Assembly: GCA_051453625.1 (NCBI GenBank)
Contig: JBOZIK010000001.1
Location: forward strand, 287,431,937 to 287,495,936
DNA from: Welwitschia mirabilis
Taxonomy: Eukaryota > Gnetophyta > Gnetopsida > Welwitschiales
Direction of reading: 5' to 3'
DNA: 64,000 nt
Shown in pieces: positions 22,825 through 35,327 of this stretch. The notes below the pieces were generated by a model that was given only the letters and a program-made list of their open reading frames with translations, searched no databases and was not told the DNA's origin. Position numbers and translations under genes: made by a program. Position 1 is the stretch's first letter. Each line of letters begins with the position of its first letter.

Positions 22825-25800
22825 CCTTTTTTTCCCTCCTTTTTTTTTTAACACAACATTTCACATGATCAAATACTCCAAAAGATGAAGGTGAAGTAAT
22901 AAAATGAAAGATGAAAAAGAATACCCTTANNNNNNNNNNNNNNNNNNNNNNNNNNNNNNNNNNNNNNNNNNNNNNNNNNNNNNNNNNNNNNNNNNNNNNN
23001 NNNNNNNNNNNNNTCTTAAGATTGGGTGAATCCAATCTTACCACTATCAAATGCCTAAGTACCAATACTAGTCATGAAAACGAAATAAATACATAATCCA
23101 TGTTGAAAAATGATTAAGTAATATCATAAAGGCCTCCAAAGGAATAAGTTAAGAGAAAATTCAAACAATGATAGGAAAGAATCTCTCCTCGTTGAGGGAA
23201 ACTTCTAAGGTTAGTACTTTTATCATGTTTATATCAGGAGATTTCTTATATATTTCCAACCTTTTTCCATTAACTTTCTAAATTTCTTTAGTGATTGTAT
23301 TAGAAATCTCAACATATCCATTAGAACATACTTTCTTAAAGATAAGATAAGAACCTAACCATCTCAAGATTAATTTATTGCTTAAAATNNNNNNNNNNNN
23401 NNNNNNNNNNNNNNNNNNNNNNNNNNNNNNNNNNNNNNNNNNNNNNNNNNNNNNNNNNNNNNNNNNNNNNNNNNNNNNNNNNNNNNNNAGAAATGACTTT
23501 GAAATAACTAATTGAACAACAACAGAAAAGAAAAAGAACAAACATAAGGAACATACAGAAGATAACCTACCTACCCTAAATTTTAACCTAGTAAACTCCC
23601 ATGGAAGCAATCATAACATCAGTTGATTGAAAATGCATGAATAAATGTATAATTTTATAAATTTCTATTTGATAAGGTAGTGGTTATGACGATGCTAAAA
23701 ATTAAATGCTTTAAATAATAAATTATAAGATCAAAGAATTTCTCAAAAATGAACTCACTTGCTTACATTATAAAATAAACACCTAGTTCTTTAGAAATGA
23801 AATGATCATGTGGAAAGACTTAAGAGTTTAAAAAACAAGCAATGTCTTTAATGATACCAAGAACACCATTGATCACATAACCTCAAAGTTTTTATTANNN
23901 NNNNNNNNNNNNNNNNNNNNNNNNNNNNNNNNNNNNNNNNNNNNNNNNNNNNNNNNNNNNNNNNNNNNNNNNNNNNNNNNNNNNNNNNNNNNNNNNNNNN
24001 NNNNNNNNNNNNNNNNNNNNNNNNNNNNNNNNNNNNNNNNNNNNNNNNNNNNNNNNNNNNNNNNNNNNNNNNNNNNNNNNNNNNNNNNNNNNNNNNNNNN
24101 NNNNNNNNNNNNNNNNNNNNNNNNNNNNNNNNNNNNNNNNNNNNNNNNNNNNNNNNNNNNNNNNNNNNNNNNNNNNNNNNNNNNNNNNNNNNNNNNNNNN
24201 NNNNNNNNNNNNNNNNNNNNNNNNNNNNNNNNNNNNNNNNNNNNNNNNNNNNNNNNNNNNNNNNNNNNNNNNNNNNNNNNNNNNNNNNNNNNNNNNNNNN
24301 NNNNNNNNNNNNNNNNNNNNNNCCACTATAAAATGCCTAAGTACAAATACTAGTTATGGAAATGAAATAAATACATAAGTCATGCTTGAAAAATGATTAA
24401 GTAATATCATAAAAGCCTTCAAAGAAATAAGTTAAGAGAAAATTCAAACAATGATAGGGAAGAATCTCTCCTCATTGAGAAAAACTTCTAAGGTTAGTAA
24501 TTTTATTATATCAGGAGGTTTCTTGTATATTTTCAACCTTTTTCCATTAACTTTCTAAATTTCTTTAGTTGTTGTATTAGAAATCTCAACATATCCATTA
24601 GAATGTACTTTCTCAAAGATAAGATAAGGACCTAACNNNNNNNNNNNNNNNNNNNNNNNNNNNNNNNNNNNNNNNNNNNNNNNNNNNNNNNNNNNNNNNN
24701 NNNNNNNNNNNNNNNNNNNNNNNNNNNNNNNNNNNNAAAACAATATGTCCCATATTGGCTAGTAAAGTAGAGAAAGCAAATAGGAATAAGAAAGTAGATG
24801 ATGGTTGTTTTTAAATTTTGATAATTCTTTTAATTATAAATGTTAGATTTGAAAAATAGAGATGTATAAAATATTCTAATAAGAATGGAAAACATAGTTA
24901 GTGAAAGATGCTCATTATGATGAAGTAGATCTATGAATGCCTAACAAATGTGCTATCAAAAGAATGATTAAGAGTAGTATTTAGAACTTTAAAAAACTGA
25001 AAATAAACATCATAAAATTGTTAAGAAAACTTATCTAAGTAAGAAATGAAATCTTTATTAAAAACTAGGCATGGAAACAATTAAATATTAAGGTCTTATA
25101 ATAATAAGAAAATATGAAAATAGCTTTAAAAAACCTAACTGAACACTAAAAGAAAATAAAAAGAATGGATATAAGGCAACATAAAGAAGATAGTCTACCT
25201 ACCCTAAATTTTAACCTGGCAGACTCCTATGAAAGAAATCATAACATCACTTAATTTTAAAATGCATAAATTGATGTATAAAAAATTTCATTCAATTAGG
25301 TAGTGGTTATGATGATGATAAAAATTAAATGCTTTAAATAATAAGTGATAAGATCAAAGAGTTACTAAAAAATAAACTCATCTACTTACATCTCAAAACA
25401 AACACCTAAATCCTTAGAAATAAAATAATCATGTGGAAAATCTAAGAGTCTAGGAAATAAGCAATGCCTTTGATGATACCAAGAACACCACTAATTCCAT
25501 AACCTTTAAGTTTTTTATTATTTTTTTAAATTATTAATTATAATGAGGGGAGTGTAGACACAGTCAAAGAAATAAGGACCTATGAAGCATAGCCAACTAA
25601 CCTCCTAGTGGAATTATCATAACTATCATATTACACTGCCAAAGGCCCCTTTCAAGAAAATTTGCTCTAGTGTACTTGTGATAGGACATCATGATGATCA
25701 TGTTTTTGAGTTATCTCAAATATAAAACATAATTGGGTCATATTTCATTCTCCTTTTTTATTTTCCTTTTTTTTAATGCACAATAAAGAATTCCACATGA

Positions 25801-26335
25801 TCAAATACTCCAAAAGATGAAGGTGAAGTAATAAGATAAAAGACAAAAAAGAACATACTTAAATAATATAAGAGATTTTCATAATTGAGAAAAATATAAA
25901 AAATAAAGTATCTTCCTTTAAATTAAAGTTCATAGATGTGTGAATGTCTTAAGATTAGGATGAATGCAATCTTACCAATGTAAAATGCACAAGTCAAAGA
26001 TTACTCATAGAAATAAACACATAAGTCATGTTTGAAAGATGATCAAGTGATGTCATAATGGTCTTCAAAAGCATAAGCTAAGAGAAAATTCAGATAATGA
26101 TAGGGAATAAGCTCTTCTCATCTATAAAAACCTCTAAGGCTAGTGCTTCTATCATGTTTATATTAGAAGATTGATCGTATATTTTCAACCTTTGCCTAAT
26201 AACTTTCTAAATTTCTTTAGTGGTTAAGTTAGAAATGTCAACAAAGCCATTAAAATGTACTTTCTTAATAAGGTAAGAACTTAATCATCTAGAGATTAAT
26301 TTATTACCAAAGGTAAAAGAATAACAATTGTAAAA
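21770..26335 (-). repeat. Three consecutive copies of a 1.5-kb 3'-region unit with integrase tail
   Basis: A unit running from an integrase C-terminal tail into noncoding DNA appears as copy 1 (21,770-23,388), copy 2 (23,489-24,636, with a 425-N gap) and copy 3 (24,737-26,335, continuous). Copies 1 and 2 are close (a few percent apart); copy 3 is visibly more diverged. Boundaries between copies coincide with 100-N gaps, so contig overlap may account for one repeat. The larger divergence of copy 3 leaves room for a real tandem repeat. (TC)n(TA)n lies inside copy 1 at 22,778-22,824. Confidence 0.65.
23200..23388 (-). pseudogene. Athila integrase C-terminal (GPY/F-type) tail, copy 1
   Basis: Minus-strand reading from 23,388 gives NKLILRWLGSYL, FKKVCSNGYVEI, a stop in place of a codon before KVNGKRLEIY, and then KSPDINM. 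The R-W-x-G-x-(Y/F)...V...G-x-VEI...KVNG-x-RLK pattern is the GPY/F module that ends Athila-type integrases. Upstream sequence disappears into the gap. Parallel copies at 24,541-24,636 and 26,190-26,335 carry the same pattern with different lesions. Confidence 0.75.
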
Positions 26336-26400
26336 TTAAAAGTAAATACCAAAGTAAAATAAAAATAAATTTTACTCAAATTCTAAAATCTATTCAACAC
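26190..26400 (-). pseudogene. Athila integrase C-terminal tail, copy 3
   Basis: The minus strand reads FYNCYSFTFGNKLISR-stop-LSSYL, KKVHFNGFVDIS and then KVIRQRLKIY. This copy lies on one contig, so what is upstream (26,400-27,100) can be inspected: no integrase catalytic core or zinc-binding HHCC region is visible there. The tail is therefore separated from its normal partner domains, by deletion or extreme decay. Confidence 0.7.
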
Positions 26401-27149
26401 TTTTATTAAAAAGAAAGAAAAAGAAGGATTTATTTCTAAGGCTATGATCTCAGGACATTGAATTCTTTTAGAAAAATAAGGACCAAATCAAATATTCACA
26501 AATTGATAAAACATAAAAGGTATATAATCAATTTTGAGTAAAATCAATTGGAGGAAGAGAGAGTAAAATGATAAAACTTTGATAGCACAAATTTCAAAAT
26601 TTAAATAAGAGATAAATAATTTATAAGTACCATTAATAAATAATCTCTAACAAAAACATTGTGAAACACAAGTATCATTATAAAATGCATGCAAGAAGGT
26701 ACTCAAAGAAAGTATCCAAGAAGATTCTAAGGGCTCTTTAGAATGTCTAGTAAGATTAAGAAATTTTCTATCATTCAATTCAAGACATGGATTTTCATAA
26801 AAGAAATGAGACTTTTGTCATTTAGCATAACCACATAACATTCTATCTCCATAAGATTTAGTAGTAATACAAGAGATGAAAAAATCATATAACTCATAAA
26901 AAAATTATCTCTTATCAAACTTATGATATGAAGGATTTGAAACATAAATTACATTCAAAACTTAATACTAAACATGAAAGACATTAATGCGATAATTTGG
27001 GATACAAGGATTTGAAAGAAACTTCATAGATTGAGTGATTAAGATATGTTTAACATATCTAATAAGCTTCTTAACATTTAATTCTAAGCATGAATTTTAA
27101 TCAAGAAGATATGATTTGCCCTAATTTAGAGTTCCAAGATATCCCAAGT
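26401..27149 (-). other. Unassigned interior of the nested element
   Basis: No recognised domain on either strand. It is A-rich on the plus strand, with stops in all frames. It lies between the integrase tail and the end of the long charged ORF. Confidence 0.35.
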
Positions 27150-30000
27150 CTTGTTTTTGAAAAGGTTAATCACTAAAATTATAAGATGCAATTGAATTTG
27201 CAAAAGAGGAAAAGATGTTACTTTTTGTAGCACATAAAGTTTTAAAAGGAAAAGATTGAAAGACTTTTAGAGTAAACTCCTCAAAGTAATATGTTTCATT
27301 AATTTGAAGGAGAGGGATGTGATTTGAAGAATTACTTAAATGTTCAAAATGGATAAAGGGAGAGAGCTTATCATTGTCAAGATCACAAGGTAATATAGAA
27401 GTAGAAATAAAAGTAGAAGGAGGAATTCATTTGAGGTTTTTCATAGAAGTACAAGTTAAAGAAATGGAAAAACATGTAGAGACTCTTTAAGTAAAAGATA
27501 CAATTTTATTCTCCATTAATTTTATTCAATTTTCAATTAAGTCTTTTTTATTCCTCTTCTTCTCATTATTTACTTAATCATTGAATGCTTTGTTTACTTT
27601 CTTCATTATGTTTTTTGATCATATCTTTCACTTCTTCATTGTCTTTATCTATATCATTTATTATGTCTTGCTCTTCTTCATTAAACAATCATTAAAAAGA
27701 TTATAGAAAGAAAAGTTTTCATTTTCTTCATTATGTAATAGAAGATTTTCTAATATTTCCTAAGTTGACTCTTCTTCCTCTCTGTTGAATAATTTTGTTA
27801 ATTCTAAATTGTAATCCTCAGTTTTAGTTATTGAGTTGCTATTACTAACTATTATCTCACACTATCATCTAGATGACATGAGTGGAAGACTCCCTTTATA
27901 ATGTAAATTCCACACTGATTTTGTTTCATTACTTAAATTATCCCTTAATTGCATATGTTGAACTTCTTTTAAAGGTGGAAATCCTTCATCCTCATTACAA
28001 AGTAAGTAAAAACCAATGATATGATCTAATATTTTAATATCATCATTTTCTTTTTCTTTATTATTCTCATCATCTTATTGCATGTTATTAATTTTTAATT
28101 CATTAGATTCATTAGAAGAATAAATGCAATCATTATGTCTATCATGGATTAAATAATTTTTAGATTTTCCATGAGTGGATTCTTCATCTGGATTGTCTAG
28201 TAGTAAACAAATGTAAGGCATGTAATCTAATACCTAAATATCATCATGTAATAAATGATCATCCTCATCCCTATTATTTAAAGATTGAGCTAAATCATTA
28301 TTATCTCTTCTTTGCTTATCTTCTAATGAGTAGAATATTGAAGTTTAATCCAAAATTTCATCTTTTATTAGAAAGAAAGAGTCATTATTACTNNNNNNNN
28401 NNNNNNNNNNNNNNNNNNNNNNNNNNNNNNNNNNNNNNNNNNNNNNNNNNNNNNNNNNNNNNNNNNNNNNNNNNNNNNNNNNNNNNNNNNNNCACAAGGC
28501 AATGTAGAAGTAGCAGCAGAAGTATAAGGAGGGATGTCATTTGAGGTTTTACATGGAAGTACAAGTGAAAGAGATGGAAAAACATGTAAAGACTCTTTAA
28601 GTTGGTTTTTTTCATTGAAAGGTGTAAGTTTATTCTCCATTAATTTTATTTGCTTTTCAACTGATTCTTCTTTATTCCTCTCCTTCTCATTGTTGACTTC
28701 ATCATTACTTGATTTAATTCTCTATTTACTTTCTTCATTATGTTCTTTTATCATATCTTCCTCTTCTTCATTATCTTTATTAATAATATCTTACTCTTCT
28801 TTATTGTTTTCTTAAGGATTATTTTTCTTTTTGAAGTTGGTGGGTTCCTCAAAAACATCATTAAAAAGATTACAAAAAGGAAAGTTCTCATTTTCTTTAT
28901 TATGTGAGGAGAGATTTTATTATAATTATTGAGTTGACTATTCTTCCTATTTGTTTAATAATCTTATTAATTCTAAACTATAATCCTCATTTTTGTTGTT
29001 GAGTTTCTATTACTGACTATCATCTTAGACTATTTTTTGGATAATAGGAGTGGACAACTCCCTTTATAATGTAAATTATTTACTAATTTTGTTTCACTAC
29101 TTAAATTTGCCCTTAATCTCATATATTGGTCTTCTTTTAAAGGTTGAACTCCTTCATACTTATTACAAAGTAAGTGAAAACTAGGGATGTGATTTGATAT
29201 TTTAATATCATCATCTTGTTCTTCTTCACCATTTTCATCATCTTGTTGCATGTTATTATTTTTTAATTCATTAGATTTATTAGAAGAAGAAATGCAATCA
29301 TTATATCTATCATGGATAAAAGAGTTTTCAAATTTTTTATGAGTGGATTCTTCATCTGGATTATCTAGCAGTAAATGAATTCTAGGATATAATTTAATAC
29401 CTCAATATCATCATCTAATAAATGGTCATCCTTATCTCTATTATTGAAAGATTGAGTTGATTTATTGTTATCTCCCATTTGCTCATCTCCTAACGAGTAG
29501 TATGTTAAAGCTTGATCTAAGATTTCATCTTCTATTTGAAAGAAAAAACCATTATCATTTGTTTCTAAGTTCTCCTTATTTTCCTAAAGGTAGGATGAAG
29601 TAGGATATGTATGAGAATGTTGTGTTTAAAAGATCTTTGATTTTGTAATAGTATTTGTTACAAGATCTCAATCAAATTTTCTAGATTTTTGTTGGTGTTT
29701 CTTATCTCTTTATCATTTTTTAAATCACTTCTTTCATTGAATCATCTTCTTCCTTGTAGTAGTTTATGGGAGATGGTTCTTCTTCATAGTGATGCATGGG
29801 AGATGATTAGGATTGATAAAAATGATTACAAAAAGTTTGTCTAAATGAGGTGGAATCTCTAAAATGTGGAAAATTTTATTTATCATTTCTATATGAAGTT
29901 TGAAAAGAAGAGGGGGAAGAATAAGAAGGTTGAAAAGAGGAATGAGCCCAATTCCTACTCTTAATATCATTTTGTATTGTTCTTCCTTTTCTACAAAAAT
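27150..30000 (-). pseudogene. Long charged ORF of the nested element, gag-position protein
   Basis: Minus-strand frames from about 30,000 down to 27,150 form a chain of open segments. A Pro/Ser/Tyr-rich part lies near 29,970-29,790 (SFQPSYSSPSSFQTSY style). An EEE/EEDD part follows near 29,780-29,740. An acidic stretch with two similar DDD-IEVLNYIP/DDDIKISNHIPSFHLL blocks runs over 29,460-29,130. A Lys/Glu-rich part precedes HVFPSLSLVLPCKTSNDIPP near 28,600-28,530, and a long Phe/Ser tail extends to 27,150. Position just after the leader suggests a Gag or Gag-side protein. I recognise no domain. Bases 27,380-28,392 repeat at 28,493-29,575 around a gap. Confidence 0.5.
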
Positions 30001-30991
30001 TTCTTAAAGTGTTTTCTTACTATTATTCTTAGAATTTTTTAAATTTCTCCTCCTTTCAGTGAGAATTTCCCTAATGATCCTTTGATAATTATTCATTGAA
30101 GTAATGGAATAGGAGAATCTAATTCAAGATGAAGATAAGTGCACAATGAAGGTCAAGTTCTACTTTTTTTAATGATTTATTTTTTAATCAAAATTGTCTA
30201 GATCCTTAACATTTAAAAATATAATAGTTACTATCTTCTAAATTATCTTCTAAAAAATTTTCTATCATCAAGTCAGATTCAAAGCAAAAACAAAAAAATA
30301 AACTCAAAAGAAATATTGTATGCACTTAAATATTATGTTTTCAATTCAATTTTGAAGTTCACCAGTTCTTCTATAATGTTTTCTTTTATTAGTAGTCTTT
30401 CCCTCTTGTATTTCTTTCCCATATCAATTACATCATAGCATGCTTCAAATAGAAAATAATAGAAAATAACATCAAAATAACTAACAGTTATCCATATGGT
30501 CATGGAGATAATAGAGGATATGATGAAAATAGAAAGCAAAAATAAAAATAGAAATTTATCAAATAACTAAAAGCCGAAAATATACATAGATACTATCATT
30601 CTTCTTGTTACGAGGATGACATAGGGGATGACAAAAACTAATTATTTCTATATTAATAATTGTTGTAATCCAAAAATAGAAAGATGAAATAAAATCAGAG
30701 TCATTGTCTACCTTGTCGTGGGGATAGTGACAGAGACGGTAGAAATAAAAACTAAAAGAAAGATTCATAAATAAAAAGTAACTAGCAATAAATCTATGCT
30801 ATCATTCTCAATGTCATAGTGATGCTAGAAAGGACCATAGATTATTATTGAAAAACTAATAAAAATAAAAAACTCTAAAAAGAAAACATATGAATCCTAA
30901 TTAATAATACAACATTGCTATAAATAAATAACCAAATGAAAATTTGATTTACTTACTTAAATGATAACAATTCTTATGCTCTTTAGCAGCC
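30001..30991 (-). other. Leader of the nested element with about 110-base degenerate repeats
   Basis: This is noncoding between the ORF and the PBS. A block built on a (G/A)T(C/G)(A/G)(T/C)GGGGAT core recurs at 30,490, 30,605, 30,713 and 30,809, spaced 96-115 bases. It is surrounded by A-rich filler such as AAAATAGAAA. The minus-strand frames at 30,333-30,539 and 30,559-30,768 lie over these repeats and are not convincing proteins. Confidence 0.5.
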
Positions 30992-31009
30992 TTTCTAGAA
31001 ATGGCACCA
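30992..31009 (-). other. Primer-binding site, tRNA-Asp type, nested element
   Basis: On the minus strand TGGTGCCATTTCTAG begins three bases after the LTR end (...CATAACA). It aligns to TGGCGCCGTTGCCGG, the site complementary to plant tRNA-Asp used by Athila elements. Four of the five differences are C-to-T or G-to-A and one is a transversion. Confidence 0.7.
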
Positions 31010-31012
31010 AGA

Positions 31013-33569
31013 TGTTATGATGTGTATTTTTGTAATCCTTTATATCTCACCAAATCCTATAAATTAAAATAGATATATATTATAAAATACAACACTCTAG
31101 TATGAATGGAAGTGATCCAAATATCGTAACCCATTAAAGGCATGTGAGAGAAGATAGAGAATTAATTTCCCAATAAATACCATATCTTAAAATTAATAAT
31201 AATATAGGAAATAAAGATGCAATGTAATACAAATGCAACTAGACCTAGATGAACACCTATCCAAATACCAAATCAACTTTATCAGGAAGATCAGTCTTAT
31301 ATAACCTAAATCAGCCAAGAAGACTATCACTAACTAAGAGTAACCTAAGCTATCAAGTGAGTTAAATAAATGCAATGAAAAATGATTCTTAAACTACTTT
31401 ATTCAACCTTAACAAAGGTTATCCTTTAACACCTATATCGTTAGAGAGTCTATCACAAATTAATAACAACATAAATCATGAGAGAANNNNNNNNNNNNNN
31501 NNNNNNNNNNNNNNNNNNNNNNNNNNNNNNNNNNNNNNNNNNNNNNNNNNNNNNNNNNNNNNNNNNNNNNNNNNNNNNNNNNNNNNAACTAAACCTAGAT
31601 GAACACCTATCCAAATACCAAATCAACTTTATCAAGAAGATCAGTTTCATATAACCTAAATCAGCCAAGGAGACTATCACTAACCAATACTAACCTAATC
31701 TATCAGGTGAGTTAAATAAATGCAATGCAAAATAATTCTTAAACTACTTTATTCAACCTTAACAAAGTTTATCCTTTAAAAGCTATATCATTAGAGAGTC
31801 TATCACAAATTAATAATAACATAAATCATGAGAGAAATTAATAGTATAAATTCATAATAAATAAATAGATTTTTATATTAAAATTAAACCAGCATCTGGG
31901 TTACAAAATAGTCAAGCCTTAATGAAGGATGCATAGCCCTTCACCAAGGGAATGTCTTTCTGTAACTCATGAGATGGATCTCTCATCCTTCGATCTTCCA
32001 TCATGAGACTATCTAGTGTAAATGAAGATGGTTAGGAAGGTAGAAAAAGGGGTTTATTTATAAAACACAGAAAGTAAAACTATTAATCAATAGGTACTAN
32101 NNNNNNNNNCCCTTCAATCCAAGAAAGACATGGATGAAATGGGTGAAAGTAGGCTGGTTGTTTTAGCTATCATGCTAACTATTATGAGGATAACCAAGGG
32201 GATAATTATAATGTACTAATAATTCAAAAGTTAAAGAGCTTAATAAGACATTCTTGATGAGACAAAATTTAAATGAAAAATATTAACAAAATTAATTTGG
32301 TCCATGAATTAAAATTTAGTAAAGAGCTTTGTACTCTTTTCAATTATAGCCATCAGGTCAAGAGGTACCCAAGCTCTCTTTTACTTTTTGTAAGTTCATC
32401 TCATCTTCTAAGTTTATCTCTTCTTCTAAGTTTATCTCTTCTTCTATGATTTGTCACCCTTCATGTCATGGGGACAACATGGGGGACAATACCCTTAGAA
32501 AATAGGCTTTCATTGGTTTTAGCTCTAGTCTAGTCAACATTATATTTTGGCATGTGTGGGTTTGTTGTCTTGTCTGTTATGGAGATGATAGTAGGNNNNN
32601 NNNNNNNNNNNNNNNNNNNNNNNNNNNNNNNNNNNNNNNNNNNNNNNNNNNNNNNNNNNNNNNNNNNNNNNNNNNNNNNNNNNNNNNNNNNNNNNTAAGC
32701 CTTAAGGGAAGATGCATATCACTTTACCGAGGGAATGTCTTTCTGTAACTCATGAGATGGATCTCTTATCCTTTGATATTTTATCACAAGACTATCTAGT
32801 GTAAATAAATATGGTTAGGAAGGTTGAAGAAGGGGTTTATTTATACAATACAAAAAGTAAAACTGTCAATCAAAAGGTATTAAAAAATGCCCTTTAATCC
32901 AAGAAAGTAATGGATGAAATGGGTGAAAGTAGGCTGGTTGTTTTAGCTATTATGCTAACTATTATGAGGATAACCAAGAGGACAATTGTAATGTACTGAT
33001 AATTCAAAAGTCAAAGATCTTAATAAGACATTCTTGATAAGAAAAAATTTGAATGAAAAATCTTACCAAAATTGATTTGATCCATGAATTAAAATTCAAT
33101 AAAGAGCTTTATTCTCTTTTCAACTCTCTTCAACTTTTTTCTAAGTTCATGTCATCTTCTAAGTTTATCTCTTCTTCTATGATTTGTCATCCTTCATGTC
33201 ATGGGGACAACATGGGGGATGATAACCTTAGAAAATAGGCTTCCATTGGTTCTAGCTCTAGTCTAGTCAACATTCTATTTTGGCATTTGTGAGTTTGTCA
33301 TCCTGTCTGTCGTGGAGATGATAGTAGGGACAATAGTCCTCCTTATCTTTCGAACTCAAGAGAAATTAGCTCTAGCACTAGTGATCTTCTTCCAAAGTAA
33401 TAAGAATTAGAAAGTGCCTAAAATACCCCTGAATATACCAAGAATTATGTGTTTTTGTGATCATCCATCAACTCTCTATAATCCTTAGAATTGCATCTAA
33501 ACCTATATAAATGTCCTACAAAATAGCTCATAACACCCCATCAAATACATACATTTTGGTAGCACATCA
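31013..33569 (-). repeat. 5' LTR of the nested gypsy element (inflated by gap duplicates)
   Basis: It aligns to the left LTR from TGTT... to ...CACATCA. Two gaps inflate it: 31,238-31,486 repeats at 31,587-31,845, and about 31,910-32,595 repeats at 32,696-33,340; a 10-N gap sits at 32,100. The recurring GGGGACAACATGGGGGACAA-type motif appears at 32,179, 32,464 and 32,570 and again in the duplicate. Real length is probably near 1.2-1.4 kb. Confidence 0.8.
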
Positions 33570-33574
33570 GTTAC

Positions 33575-33932
33575 CTACCTACTATGAGTTATTTTATGTG
33601 TGAGAGATAAACTATATTATTGGAGCGATAGTTAAAGGCTCTAAATCTATTTATAGTGAGTTAACTCTTGAAAAACTCCTATATAAAAGGATTAGATTTT
33701 GGAATATTATAATTAAGAGTAAAGGTAGCTTGTATCTTTTGAGCTTTAGGTGCTCTAAAATCCATGTATCTAGAGTTTGGTAGATAACAACGAGCATATT
33801 TCCCATGAACATTTTCCTCTATCTTTGATGGTTTTATCATGTAAATCATGGTGTCTTTTGTTGCACATAATTTTAAGTTTTTGTTGCTTTGTAATTTATT
33901 ACTTAGCATGATATTTTAAAATGCCTCTTCCA
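33575..33932 (+). repeat. Copia 3' LTR, right fragment after the nested insertion
   Basis: It picks up exactly where 20,235 left off: CTACTATGAGTTATTTTATG matches 17,755-17,773 of the 5' LTR. It carries a TATA box at 33,680 and ends near ...CTCTTCCA at 33,932, aligned with the 5' LTR end at 18,126. The minus-strand frame at 33,679-33,909 is a shadow of the LTR. Confidence 0.75.
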
Positions 33933-35271
33933 TTATTACTTTGCTATCATGAGATGCCCCATTTTGGGATGTATCTTTACTTAGATCTCTTATTCTTTCA
34001 TGTTAAGTTTATCTCCCCAAAATTACAATAGAATAGGAACATTTATATAACTTTTCTAAATGAAAGAGTAAAAATATTTGGTGTAAGATCTAGTGACAAG
34101 CCATTTGAAAAAGTGAAATTCCTATGGATACCTCTTTGATAGTCTCATCTATAATTATTCTTCCAATTCATACAACGATAGATAGAAAGAAGTGTCATGA
34201 ACATAAGAGAAACACATAATGTTTCTGATGGAATTTCCAAAGCTAAGAAAATATAACTAGGGAGGTGTATCAAGAAATTATGTGCCATCAAAAATTTCTA
34301 CATAGGTAGCCAGTCATGCCCAAAAGTATTTCATCATATAGACAATTCTAAATTACTAGAAACATTACTCTAGCCTCTTTGACATAACTATAGAATCACT
34401 TGTAATTGCAAAATCTAATATTTCTCTTTCATTATCTCTACCTTTTTAATTAGCTCCTTCTATATCATCATAACATTCTCACGCTATGAGAATGTCATCT
34501 AAGATTAGTTGCAGTTATCATAAATTCATATCATTCAAGTTTCATTCTTGTGAAATACCTATAAATATTTAATATTTTTAGTAAAATAGCATCTTTTTAA
34601 GAATTTTTTACTAAACACTTTTAAATAAATCCTTTTTTAAACATTCTCCTTTAATAATAACATTATATTACCATATTAATAAAATTTTAATAGTTTATTC
34701 ATAGGATTTACTTGGGTATTTATTCTTTATATTAAACCTTTATTTTATCATCTCACATGAATAATATAATCTGATTAAACATTTTTCAAGTCATTGGATT
34801 TGTAATAAGAAAATATTTTATTATTTACTTTCCAAATTATTTACATTTGTAATTACATGTTCTATTTAATTCAAGCCTAATATTTTTGCTTATGTTAGTT
34901 TGTTCACATAAATAATTTAAAATAGTTTAGAATTATATTTATTTGTCTCATTTAAAAATAAAATTATATGTTAATTATTTATTAAATTTAGGCTTAAAAT
35001 GTTATTTGTTTTACTCTAATTCTTCTTTGAAAGTTCATCTTTCATAATTAGTATCAAATATTTGGGAATACTCATTTGGCTTCTTCATGATACTTTCAAG
35101 TATTTTGAGGTTTCTTCTGATCATTATTCTCTTATATGTCTGATGCATGCACTTTTACTTGAAATTCCTTTTGGAACCTTTATTATAATTTTTTTCTTCG
35201 ACACTTTTTCATTTATTTTTAAAATTTTTTCTTCTTATGTTTTTAATTAAAATATATTTAAAATTAAATTT

Positions 35272-35327
<56 letters not shown>

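Larger units (their letters stand above)
20236..33569 (-). mobile_element. Nested Athila-like Ty3/gypsy element with LTRs, PPT, PBS and TSD
   Basis: Direct repeats start TGTTGCGGTGTGTATTTG at 20,236 and TGTTATGATGTGTATTTTTG at 31,013. They end in GCATCA (21,529) and CACATCA (33,569). The flanks are GTTAC at 20,231-20,235 and 33,570-33,574, a 5-bp target-site duplication as expected for LTR element integration. Removing the insert rejoins a copia LTR. A purine-rich tract abuts the left LTR and a primer site abuts the right LTR, so transcription runs right to left. The interior holds a charged ORF at 27-30 kb and integrase C-terminal relics. RT, RNase H and the integrase core were not found in the visible sequence. 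Confidence 0.85.
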
